The notes below the pieces were generated by a model. It saw only the letters and a program-made list of their open reading frames with translations. It had not been told where the DNA came from and made no database searches. Both the position numbers and the translations under genes were made by a program. Positions 43,089 through 52,500 of a stretch of 64,000 bases of DNA are shown here, in pieces. The DNA is from CAZSSM01 sp964609385 (lineage in GTDB: Bacteria; Planctomycetota; Planctomycetia; Isosphaerales; Isosphaeraceae): contig CAZSSM010000031.1 of the NCBI GenBank assembly GCA_964609385.1, forward strand, positions 1 through 64,000, written 5' to 3'. Numbering within the stretch: position 1 is the first letter of the stretch; each line of letters opens with the position of its first letter.

Positions 43089-45953
43089 CTAATTTTTGAT
43101 GTTTGTTAACTTGGGGCTCGCTTCGGCTTGTGGAACGAAGGGATTACCTGGAAATTCAGAATCCCAGATAAATCTTATCGCTTCTTGGTAGAGTATTTGC
43201 GAGTAAATCTGAGACCAATATGTTAGGTGATCTTTTAAATATGGGGAATCTTCTGGTCGGATTGTTCCAACGAAATGCCGGGCTTTCTCGGTTTGCCCCA
43301 GGGCTTGGTACGCCATCGCGAGGTACACTCGCACGAGAAAGTCTTCCTGGCCAGCCTTAAACTCGTCGCATTTCCGAAGAACTTCAATGGCCTCGGTGAA
43401 CTGGCCGTGACGGTACAGGGCGATTCCTAGCAGGGTCAAATTGTCGGCCTGAGGATTCTCAGCCGTCCGGAGCCGTCCATACTTTCCCTCCGCCAAGGAC
43501 AACGCTATGCGGGCTTGCTCGGGTGGGATCGGCCCCATGAGGTTGGCATCGAGAATTACATTAAACTTGTTCGTTTCCGCTTGCATCGGATTCGAAACCG
43601 CAAAGCTTTCTAGGAGCCTGACAGTAAAGCTTTGATACTCTTCCACTCTGCCCGAGGCGAGCAGGGCACACGCAAAGATCCACCAACTTTCCAGGTGAAT
43701 AGACCCCAAGACATTCATGTCTGTGTAGAACGAGGATTGAGCCAACTGTGCCGCTCGATCCCTCTGGCCACCCTTCGCATAGAGGCCGGTTAAGAGGCTA
43801 CGATTGTAGATAGACAGACCTTGGAGTTGCACATGGGGGGCGATCTCGAGGGCCTGATCGATTCGGCCCGCTCGGCAGTGGTCGATGAGCAGGCCGAGTT
43901 TGTAGAGGTTGGGTGCCCCTGCGTCCAAGGCTGAATCGCGTTGGCGAATGACTTGTTCGTCCTGATTTAAGAGATCGAGAATTCGGGCTCGGTTGATCGG
44001 GATCTGCCAAGCTCTCCGCTCTGGGGACTCCTCGATCCGATCAAGATACCAGAGGGCGAGCTCTGCCTGATTGCCCTCGAAGTTCCCCTGGCTTCGCATG
44101 AGGAACCAAGCAACCATCTGATCCGGATCCACTTCCGATTCGAGTTGGTCATAGAGTGCGGCAGCCCGATCGAGCCGACCGTTACGGCTCTCGATGCGTG
44201 CCAGTCGGAATACCAAGCTTGGCTCGTCGGGGCGAAGCTCGATCAGTCTCCGAAGATGCCAGCTCGCGGCGATCAGGTCTCCATCGGACTCAGCGTCTTT
44301 GGCTACGTGGAGATGCCATTGATATAAAACCTCGTCCAATTTTCTGGAAGGACCCAATCTTCGCAGAACCTCGGTCGGATCATCGATGGCCTGGTTCGTT
44401 GAGGGCGAGTCGGTTTGATCACGAGCCGAGCCATCGAGAAGAAGACCGTCGTCGGGAAGCTTGGCTGTTGGCTTAGAGATCGGCTCGCCCTGGCTGATCT
44501 GGATGGGAGGAACAGGCCAGGCGGTGACGTTGGCATCGGATTGAGCGATTTGAAGCTGGTCCGACTTGGGTGTGAAGGCGATCTCCAGCACCGATGCCGA
44601 ATGTCTACGGGTCGGCCCCAACCGCAAGTGGGTCTTTGCGTCCCAGAGGCGTACCGAACCGTCCAGGCAGGTTGTCGCTAGGGTTGCTCCATCCCGACTG
44701 TAGCAGACCTGCGCGATCGGAGTGGGGTGATCGAGAACCGACCCGGCTGGCTTGCCTGTCTTTGTGTCAAAGACCTGCACTTGGTTAGCATCGATCGTGA
44801 TTGCCACTCGGCTGCCGTCTGAAGCGATCGCGGTGGGGTGACTATTGAGGAGCGACCGGGCGGGACTAGCTAGGGTGATCGGAGGCTCGAACGATCGCAT
44901 AGCGATGTTCACGTGATAGATTTGAGATTTCCAAGTGTCAACCAAAACGAGTTTCTGTGCATCTCTTCGGAACTGCCAAGTGACTCTCAAAGAGTGATCA
45001 AGCTGTTTAGGAAATGGGGGGTGCAGCGGCAAGTCGGGCATGGCCAGTTGACCGGTGGAGACATCCCAGATCCGAATGATGGGTTTTCGTCCCCAATCTC
45101 CCCAAGAATACCCAACCAAGTAGTCGCCGTCGGGGCTGTACTGGATGGGGTTTATTGGTCCTGGATGCAGGAACTTTCGGGAGAGTCGTTGGGCGGAAAC
45201 ATCATAAAGAGCCACCCCATTAACTAAGCCTAGGGCCAGAAATTGCCCCTGAGGGTCAAAGGCCAAGGAGTGGGCCAAGGAGTTTGTTTGGAAGGGCGGT
45301 ACGGCATATTGACCGGTATCGGCCTCAAAGATGGCCAGGCTCTGCCCCGGCCAGAGATTTCGGGCGTTTCCTTTGAGATTCACTCGAGAATAAATCGCGT
45401 AGTACCTCCCGTCGGGGCTGTAGGTAGGATCGGAAACGATCGATATCTCCGGTGGGCCGATCGGCAATCCAGTTACGGTGCTATACTGCCCCGCGCTGAA
45501 AGAAAAGGCTCCCCTGGCTAGAGCGGTCTTCAGAGAGGGACGTCCTTGGTCAAGACCAAAGACGACCGATCCCCCGTCGGGATGGAGATCGGCATGGGTG
45601 TAGCGGATTTGCCGGATCGTCGGCTCTGCCAAACGAGGCTGCAACGGGCCTGGCACGTGCCAGAGTTGCGTGATCAAGTTCTGTTTGGGGTTGGAGACGA
45701 GAAAGAGGGTCCCGCCAGGGTTGAAGAGCACCGTCGGCTGGCGAGGCCCGCCGGGCAAGGGGATTGCCGAACCGACTTGGCGTCGTGACGCAAGGTCAAA
45801 GTAGCGGAGACGGCGGTCATCGCACTGAACGATCATCGTACGGCGATCGGCGGTTAGACGAGCGCCTCGACGGGCGGCCAAGGGTCGCCACCCACCCGGT
45901 ACTCGACGGCCGTTGGTCGGATCCCAGACCTCGATTTGGCCGTTGTCTCGCAA
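43089..45953 (-). CDS. WD40 and TPR part of the kinase protein, beyond an in-frame TGA
   Basis: 954 codons open in exactly the frame of the kinase gene upstream, from which a single TGA (45981-45983) divides it; only 9 codons lie between the stop and the first possible start (a TTG). Content: WD40-type blades (GQIEVWDPTNGRRVPGG, ATTCLDGSVRLWDAKTHLRL, ASVLEIAFTPKSDQLQIAQS) over about 480 residues, a linker, then helical TPR-like repeats (AASWHLRRLIELRPDEPSL, GRLDRAAALYDQLESEVDPD, GQFTEAIEVLRKCDEF). This is the normal C-terminal architecture of planctomycete kinase-WD40-TPR proteins. No ribosome site supports independent translation. Expression depends on readthrough; if none occurs this is the dead half of a recent pseudogene. 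Confidence 0.7.
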   Translation of the reverse strand: MRDNGQIEVWDPTNGRRVPGGWRPLAARRGARLTADRRTMIVQCDDRRLRYFDLASRRQVGSAIPLPGGPRQPTVLFNPGGTLFLVSNPKQNLITQLWHVPGPLQPRLAEPTIRQIRYTHADLHPDGGSVVFGLDQGRPSLKTALARGAFSFSAGQYSTVTGLPIGPPEISIVSDPTYSPDGRYYAIYSRVNLKGNARNLWPGQSLAIFEADTGQYAVPPFQTNSLAHSLAFDPQGQFLALGLVNGVALYDVSAQRLSRKFLHPGPINPIQYSPDGDYLVGYSWGDWGRKPIIRIWDVSTGQLAMPDLPLHPPFPKQLDHSLRVTWQFRRDAQKLVLVDTWKSQIYHVNIAMRSFEPPITLASPARSLLNSHPTAIASDGSRVAITIDANQVQVFDTKTGKPAGSVLDHPTPIAQVCYSRDGATLATTCLDGSVRLWDAKTHLRLGPTRRHSASVLEIAFTPKSDQLQIAQSDANVTAWPVPPIQISQGEPISKPTAKLPDDGLLLDGSARDQTDSPSTNQAIDDPTEVLRRLGPSRKLDEVLYQWHLHVAKDAESDGDLIAASWHLRRLIELRPDEPSLVFRLARIESRNGRLDRAAALYDQLESEVDPDQMVAWFLMRSQGNFEGNQAELALWYLDRIEESPERRAWQIPINRARILDLLNQDEQVIRQRDSALDAGAPNLYKLGLLIDHCRAGRIDQALEIAPHVQLQGLSIYNRSLLTGLYAKGGQRDRAAQLAQSSFYTDMNVLGSIHLESWWIFACALLASGRVEEYQSFTVRLLESFAVSNPMQAETNKFNVILDANLMGPIPPEQARIALSLAEGKYGRLRTAENPQADNLTLLGIALYRHGQFTEAIEVLRKCDEFKAGQEDFLVRVYLAMAYQALGQTEKARHFVGTIRPEDSPYLKDHLTYWSQIYSQILYQEAIRFIWDSEFPGNPFVPQAEASPKLTNIKN

Positions 45954-45980
45954 GGTGTAGAGGAATCCACCGGATTCGAA

Positions 45981-48359
45981 TCAGTCGAGTCCATGAGCAT
46001 CTGCAGCCAGTTTGATTCCCGAAACATCGGTTTGTGCATCGAGGTCGAAAAACGTCAGAGCATATTTGGGACTCTCCCGGTCGAGTTCCGTCGGCACCAG
46101 AGCGAGGATGTTGTGGCCAGAATCATCTTGAATGGTATGGAGATAGCGGCCGTTAAGCGATTCGAAGACGCGATCCCAATTGAGCCTGCGAGTCGGGCCG
46201 ACCTGGCCCATCGGATCGGTTGACCAAAGGCTGAGGTCATACTGAGGTAACTTTCCTGGGGTATCTCCCCTGGTCACCAAGGCCAGATGGCGTCCATCCG
46301 GCCAAAAGGTCGGCCGCCAAGATCTCGAGCGAGGCTCAGGCCTTTGGGATGGCTTGGAGAAGGGACCAACAAGGCTTTGTGAGTCTCGAGAATACAGTTG
46401 AATTTGTTGGTCTGTGAAAAATCCACCACTGCCATTGATCCGATGATTTTGCCCGAGGATCAACCACTTCCCGGTGGGGTCGATCGCTTGGATCGATCCG
46501 GGGACTCCGAGCGGTTCGGTGGTCGCTTGGCCGTTCACGAGGTCGAGCGTTCGGAGGATGCGGCCCTTGTCGGTAACGTAGTCGAGACGGGTTCCCAGTT
46601 CATCGACAAACCGAGCCACCGATAGCGGGGGAAGCGTCTGCTGCATGCGGGGTGAGGATCCCTGCCAGGCCGCCACATCTCGGCGCAAGGCTCTCAGGTA
46701 GTCGCGATCGGGCTCAGTGGCATCTGGAGCATTTTCGAGCGTTTGGTTCAGTCCGACCAAGACTTCATCGATCCGACCGAGGTCCCCGTCGGTATGGGCC
46801 TGCTTGACTCGGATCCTTGCGGCCTGGCGATCGGCCTCCAGGCGTGCCAGCCGCTCGCGTTGACGCGCTTGACGTTCCTCGTCACGCGCTTCCAGCGCCT
46901 CCTGTTCCTTGGCGGTGGCGCGTTGCTCGGCTGCCTTCGCCAGCCGAGCTTCCTGGTCGGCCCGCTGAGCCTCACGCATAGAAATGACTAGTCCCGTAAT
47001 CATTGCCAAAGCGACGGCCACGAGGGAGATGGCCACCGTGGGATTGCGTTGGGTCCATTTCCAAAGCCGCTCCGGGCTGGTGATCCGACGGGCTTGGACG
47101 GGCTCTCCTTGAAGAAATCGTCTCAGATCCTCGGCCATCTCGCCGGCCGACTGATAGCGACGACGCGGCTCCTTGTCGATGGCCTTGAGGACAATCGTCT
47201 CCAGATCCCGGGGGACCCGCGGATCGATCGAGCGGGGTGGGTCGGGGTCGTGCCGGGAAATTTGTTCGATCAGGTGAAGCTTGTCAGGCGCCTGCAATGC
47301 CGGGCGGAGACAGAGCAACTCATAAATCGTCAAACCGAGTGAATAAATATCCGATCGCCGATCACCCGGAGAACGCAGTCGTTCGGGTGCCATGTAACGG
47401 AGCGTGCCGAGCAGCTCGCCAGTCTCGGTGAGCGACTCATCGTCGGTCTTGGCCAGTCCAAAATCGGTGACCCAGACTCCGCCCGAATCATCGATGAGCA
47501 AGTTGGATGGCTTGATATCACGGTGGATCACCGATTTGCCATGGGCATAGTGGAGGGCATTGGCCGCATGTTGGCCGATGATCGCGATACCCCGCATGTA
47601 TTGATTTTTCGGTCCCTGCGAAGTAATTGTGCTTGGCGCTGAATGGATCTGGCCCTCCGATTGGCTTTGTATCGTTCCCGATCGCAGCGATGCAGGTTCG
47701 CCTTCGCCCTGGAGTTGGTTGCGATGGAGCCACGTTCCGTCGCGGAGGGATTGGGAGATCGAGTTGGCCTGCGTTCGAGGGCACTCGGCCTGGTTGGCGA
47801 TGGGCCGGTGACTTCGGCCGGTAGTTTGCTCGGCCTGTAGTTCGGCAATAATCGCATCGAGCGGCTTGCCCTCGATAAGTTGCATGGAATAGTAACTCGT
47901 CGACCCTTCTTGGCCGACTTCGAAGACCGGGACGATATTCGAGTGGTGCAGACGGGCGGCTGACCGAGCCTCGCGTCGAAACCGTTCGGCCCAACGGGTC
48001 TTGTTGGCATAATGGGGAGGCAAAATCTTCAGGGCCACCGGGCGACCTAGGGAGAGCTGAACCGCCTCGTAGACGATGCCCATTCCGCCCCGGCCCAACT
48101 CGCGGAGGATCTGATAGTCGCCGAGGCGATGCTGATCTGGAAGGCCCCCGTCCATCGTGGAGCGTTGTGGTTGATTCGAATCAGAGTTCAAGTCTTGCAC
48201 AATCGCCGCGGCGCGCAGGACCCGGCCCAACTCCTTGGCCAACTCGGGATATCGCTCCTGATACTCGGCCAGGCCGGGCTGTTCTCCCCGAGCTTGGCGT
48301 TCGAGAAAATCTTCGATGATCTCGGCGATTCGGGGATCGATGTCACTCGAGTCGTTCAT
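45981..48359 (-). CDS. Ser/Thr protein kinase with transmembrane and coiled-coil segments, ending at an in-frame TGA
   Basis: 792 aa to the stop. Residues 1-60: helical leader (DPRIAEIIEDFLERQARGEQ). 80-415: Hanks kinase with LGRGGMGIVYEA, Lys111, IHRDIKPSNLLI (Asp281), DFGLAK and GTLRYMAPERL. It carries an unusual Gln/Ser-rich insert of about 75 residues (175-250) before the catalytic loop. 442-460: transmembrane helix. 462-530: Ala/Glu/Arg coiled coil. After 560: first WD40-like blades. The chain stops in the middle of the propeller at TGA, after AADAHGLD, and the same frame stays open for 955 more codons. ATG 48359 follows the stop of the sigma gene by 48 bases; GTG 48404 is the alternative. 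Sigma and kinase form one operon. Confidence 0.88.
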   Translation of the reverse strand: MNDSSDIDPRIAEIIEDFLERQARGEQPGLAEYQERYPELAKELGRVLRAAAIVQDLNSDSNQPQRSTMDGGLPDQHRLGDYQILRELGRGGMGIVYEAVQLSLGRPVALKILPPHYANKTRWAERFRREARSAARLHHSNIVPVFEVGQEGSTSYYSMQLIEGKPLDAIIAELQAEQTTGRSHRPIANQAECPRTQANSISQSLRDGTWLHRNQLQGEGEPASLRSGTIQSQSEGQIHSAPSTITSQGPKNQYMRGIAIIGQHAANALHYAHGKSVIHRDIKPSNLLIDDSGGVWVTDFGLAKTDDESLTETGELLGTLRYMAPERLRSPGDRRSDIYSLGLTIYELLCLRPALQAPDKLHLIEQISRHDPDPPRSIDPRVPRDLETIVLKAIDKEPRRRYQSAGEMAEDLRRFLQGEPVQARRITSPERLWKWTQRNPTVAISLVAVALAMITGLVISMREAQRADQEARLAKAAEQRATAKEQEALEARDEERQARQRERLARLEADRQAARIRVKQAHTDGDLGRIDEVLVGLNQTLENAPDATEPDRDYLRALRRDVAAWQGSSPRMQQTLPPLSVARFVDELGTRLDYVTDKGRILRTLDLVNGQATTEPLGVPGSIQAIDPTGKWLILGQNHRINGSGGFFTDQQIQLYSRDSQSLVGPFSKPSQRPEPRSRSWRPTFWPDGRHLALVTRGDTPGKLPQYDLSLWSTDPMGQVGPTRRLNWDRVFESLNGRYLHTIQDDSGHNILALVPTELDRESPKYALTFFDLDAQTDVSGIKLAADAHGLD

Positions 48360-48407
48360 GGGTCGATGGCCGTTTGAGTCTCTCGGGGCGGTTCGGAACG
48401 GCACCGC

Positions 48408-49055
48408 TCAAGAAGGTTTGTGATAGAAGTGGGGGATCGCTTCCAAGGCTTTGTCTAAACGACGCAGAGCTCGGACGTGTCGATTGCTCGCCGCCGAGCG
48501 ATCGATGCCCAGCACCAGGGCGGCCTCAGTATTATTCAAGTCTTCGAAATACCGTAGAGCCAGAATCTCCCGGTCCAACTCGTGCATGCTTTCCAGGACC
48601 GTTTGCAAGGCTTGCTTACGCTCGGCTCGCTCGAAAGCCTGGCTGGGGGACGTGAACTGACCCAGGAGGCGCTCGGCCAGCGAGTCGCTTGAAGCTTGAG
48701 TCTCATTTGGGATCTTGAGGGAGATCTCGCGACCGACGTCGCGTTTGTCGGTCTGCAAGTGGAGGCGATGGAGTTTGGTCAGCCGTTGCAAAGTCAACGT
48801 GCGGAGCCAGAGGAAAAGTGGGAATTCGGGGGTCTTCTGCTGATGCTCATGGTACCGGTTGGCCACATCCAGATACGCCTCTTGGAGGACGTCGGAAGGA
48901 TCCAACCGGCTCCGCAATCGCCGATCCATGCGCAGAACGATCATCCTCCGCAACCGCTCGCGATGGAGGATCCACAACGCGTGGAGGTCGGGATCAGAAT
49001 CGTCCTTCCCCGATGGAGGTCGTGGCGACGAGGGATCTAGGGGATGACTCATCAT
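48408..49055 (-). CDS. ECF-type RNA polymerase sigma factor (SigL/ECF-like), partner of the WD40 kinase
   Basis: 215 aa. Region 2 (HALWILHRERLRRMIVLRMD, SRLDPSDVLQEAYLDVANRY) and region 4 (MHELDREILALRYFEDLNNT, then EAALVLGIDRSAASNRHVRA, the HTH) are both clear. It resembles the planctomycete ECF group found next to WD40 kinases. ATG 49055 (with a second ATG at 49052) has GAGG 5 bases upstream; a longer frame to 49316 is unsupported. The kinase gene follows directly on the same strand and the giant surface protein gene starts 475 bases away on the other. Confidence 0.9.
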   Translation of the reverse strand: MMSHPLDPSSPRPPSGKDDSDPDLHALWILHRERLRRMIVLRMDRRLRSRLDPSDVLQEAYLDVANRYHEHQQKTPEFPLFLWLRTLTLQRLTKLHRLHLQTDKRDVGREISLKIPNETQASSDSLAERLLGQFTSPSQAFERAERKQALQTVLESMHELDREILALRYFEDLNNTEAALVLGIDRSAASNRHVRALRRLDKALEAIPHFYHKPS

Positions 49056-49530
49056 CGAGACCTCGAAACGCATGCGCGCCGATGGGGGATTCCCTGAAGT
49101 TCCCGGTGATCGAAGCCTATCATCTTCGACAAGTTGATCACGATGCTTGTGATTGCAAAGAATTCTTTCGGGGATGTCAACTGCTGCTTTGGCTCGGGGA
49201 TCACGATCGAGATGGACGCCCCCCAAAAAAATCCTCCTCGATACCCTGTGCTCAGTCCACAGTGTTCCGGCGAATTCCCTGTAGGGACCTGACTTGCCCC
49301 CACGATGCCGCGCCAAATCCGAGCCAAGATGGCCGCGATGAACTGGCTTGACTCAATCGCTCGAACCGCCTGACTGCTCGCTAAATCCAGGACGATCGTT
49401 CCGCTCGTGGATCACCGGAAACCCGTTCGACTGGGCCAGGTCTCGCCTCGGAATCATTGCCTTCCTCTTTGGTGGGCCCGCTCACTTTGTGTCTTTGTAG
49501 ATTCTTTGTGCATTCATCGAGATCCTCTCC
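49056..49530. other. Divergent promoter region between sigma/kinase operon and giant surface-protein gene
   Basis: 475 bases with no gene. It must hold the promoters for both directions. I see no clear bacterial -10/-35 pair, inverted repeat or RNA gene; open frames here are unsupported. Confidence 0.4.
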
Positions 49531-52500
49531 ATGCGTCATGCTATTGGTCGCTTGTTTGGTCGAATTCTTAAGGCCGGTCGTCACCAAACCCAGTGGAGAC
49601 CTCGTGATCGGGCAGGAAGACTCCATCGCGCACTGGCTCCAGAATCGCTTGAAACGCGAACGTTGCTATCGATCTCCTCGGCGTTTACCGATTCCGACAC
49701 GGTCCAAATCGACTCTGATAGCGATTCCGTCCTCAATTTGCGAACCGATGGGGACTTCTTGCAGTGGAGTACCGACGGCGGCGACTACTCCTCTGATTTC
49801 GATTCCGCAACGTCTGGGATCCAGCCGATCGAATTCACGGGAAGTACGTCTCAGAATTTCGAGATCTTGATTGACGGGCCAACGTTGCGACTGGAAGACA
49901 TCGCGACCCAAGGCGCATCGCTTCGCTTCGAAATGGACCGGGGTGTAATCGAGGTCGCAGCCAGTTCCGAGATCACCACGGTCTTGAACTCCACCTCGGC
50001 GGGCAGCCTCTCACTCACGGGACGTAATTTGATCACCGTCGAGCCGGGGGCGACGATCAACACCGGTGTTTCGGACCTGTCGCTGAAGGTCACCGAAGAG
50101 CCCGGTACATCGCTGGCTTCGGAACGCTCGACCGCCACCATTGAACTCGACGAAGCGAACCTGATCGGTGGTGATGTGGAGATCATCACATCGACGGAGT
50201 CCAGCGCAAACTTTGGACTCGAAAGTGTTGCTCAATTATTCAATGTCTCCCTAGACAACGTCACCGGGCAAAACGTTTCATTGGGCGGTGCCGTGGCGAT
50301 CTCCAATTCGACCTCGGAGATCACGATCAACGGTGGCGCAATTCGAGCCGGCACCCTCACCATCGATGCCGATTCGGTCGCCGATTCGGTCGCCAACGCG
50401 GCCTCCGGGATTGTGGGGGTCGCCTATGCTGAGGCCAATCCAACCGCGTCGATCTCGATCGATGGCGGAGCGGTCATTGAAACGACCGGAGATGTCTCCG
50501 TTTCGTCCCATGCTCACCAAGCTCTGGCGGCACGAGCGATACACTATGCGGGGGGGTTGACTTCGACGAAGAAGGAGAAGGTCAGCCTGGGCTTCGCCAT
50601 GGCTCAGGGCGATCTGGTCTCACGAGCCCACTTGGGCAATGCCTCGATCGATGCGGGGGGATCGGTCGAGATTACAAGTTCCGGCGAGAAGGAGCTCGCC
50701 GTCACCACAGTTACCGCGACTGGCCGAGAGGGGGCAGGTGGGCTTGCCCTGTCGATCGTGACCGTTCAGGCGGATGTGAATGCGACCGTTGAGGGCCAAA
50801 TCGAGGCCGATGGCGATGTGTCCGTCTTAGCGGATTTTTCTTCCGAGTTCGGCAGCATCCTCAGTCAAATGTCCGTGGGGGAATCCGGGAACATCTCGAC
50901 TACCAAGTCAGTTGTGGTGGGCACGATAAGCCCATCGGCCCAACAGCGACTGGGACGATTTCAAAACGATACCACGGCCGGCTCCACGGGGATTGCTGGT
51001 GGGTTGACCTTCGCCTTCCAGACCAACAACGTCCAAGCCCGCATCGGTTCGGGAGCTTCGGTCGAGTCGACCGGCGGGAGCGTCCTGGTCGATGCCCGTT
51101 CGTCGGATCGTTTCCGATCTCGGGCCACGAGCAAAGTCGAATCCAGTGCCTCGGCCAAGAACACCCGCGATAACGCGTTGAGCATTGCTTTGCTCGTCGG
51201 CAATCTGACGAACCATGTCGAGGCCACTATCGGCCAGTCGGCCAGCGTCACCGCCGCGGGAGACGTGACGGTCCAGTCGACCGCGCAAATTCCTTGGGAG
51301 CAACGGTGGTGGAGATGGAACGACCTGAACACTCTAGAAAAATCATTTTCTATTGGAGAAAAACTCAATGGGAATCTGGGTGTTCAGAATGGGCTTTTCA
51401 CCACCTGGGCTCAAGCGTCTGCCAGGAGCGAAGAGCGTACGCTGGGTGGTTCGATCAACGTCTTCAGCTTCGACAGCATCAGCAACGCGGTGATTCAGGA
51501 GGGGGCTCAGATCACCGCAGGGGGACAGACCTCGGTCGTCGCACTCAACGAGAATGACACGCTCAACAATTCCGGGCAATTCCTGACGGCCTTGCCGTTA
51601 CCCCGTGGCTATGGGCTATCCGGCGCTGCATCGCGGGGGTCTGGAGTCGGGGGATCGGTGCTCACCTCGGTCTACCGGGGAACGACCAACGCCAAGATTC
51701 TCTCCGACGCGGTGGTCGACACGGGCAGTCTCCTGGTGCTCGCCCGGACCGATGACCGATCAATCGCAACGGTCGTCCAAGGTGGCGTCGCCGAAGGGAT
51801 GCTGACCTTCAACGGGGCGGCGAGTTCGCTCAAAGTCGACCACTACACGCTGGCCCAGATCGACGACGGGGCCCAGATTACGATCGACGCTGGCCAGGTC
51901 GTCCAAATTCCCCGTGATTATGACGTGATCGACCTCCGCGATCAGGGGTTCTTCTCCGATGTGCCCATGTTCGACCCATTGGAACAGATCGATGGGACCG
52001 ACGACGAGCCGGTCTATCGAGTCGATCCTGATACCAACACGATCACCCTGCCCTTTGCTCATGGCTTAGAAGACGGCGACATCGTTCAGTACATCAATGG
52101 TTACGGTGAGGATCTCGAGGGTGAGGCCGGCAGTATCGGGGGCTTGACCGACGGCACGTCCTATCAGGTCATCGTTGTCGGTGAAACAACCGTTCAACTC
52201 GCCGAGTTAGAAGACGCCGAACTCACTCCGATCGAACTGGACTTGGAGTCGACCTCCGGATTTGGACATACGCTTCTGCCCGGCTTCGACACCGAGACGG
52301 ACGTTTCGGACAACACGATCTCAGGCTTGCCCGAATCCTGGCATCCCGAGAACGATGATAACCTACCCGTCCGCTACTTCCCGGCCAGCAACGCGACGGC
52401 CTTCCCGACTCTATCCAGCGGCGGCCTCTACTATCTCGACGTCGTGGCGCCCGGCTCGGCCCAACTCCTCGATGCGCCTGATGGCAACGTCATCCCGCTT

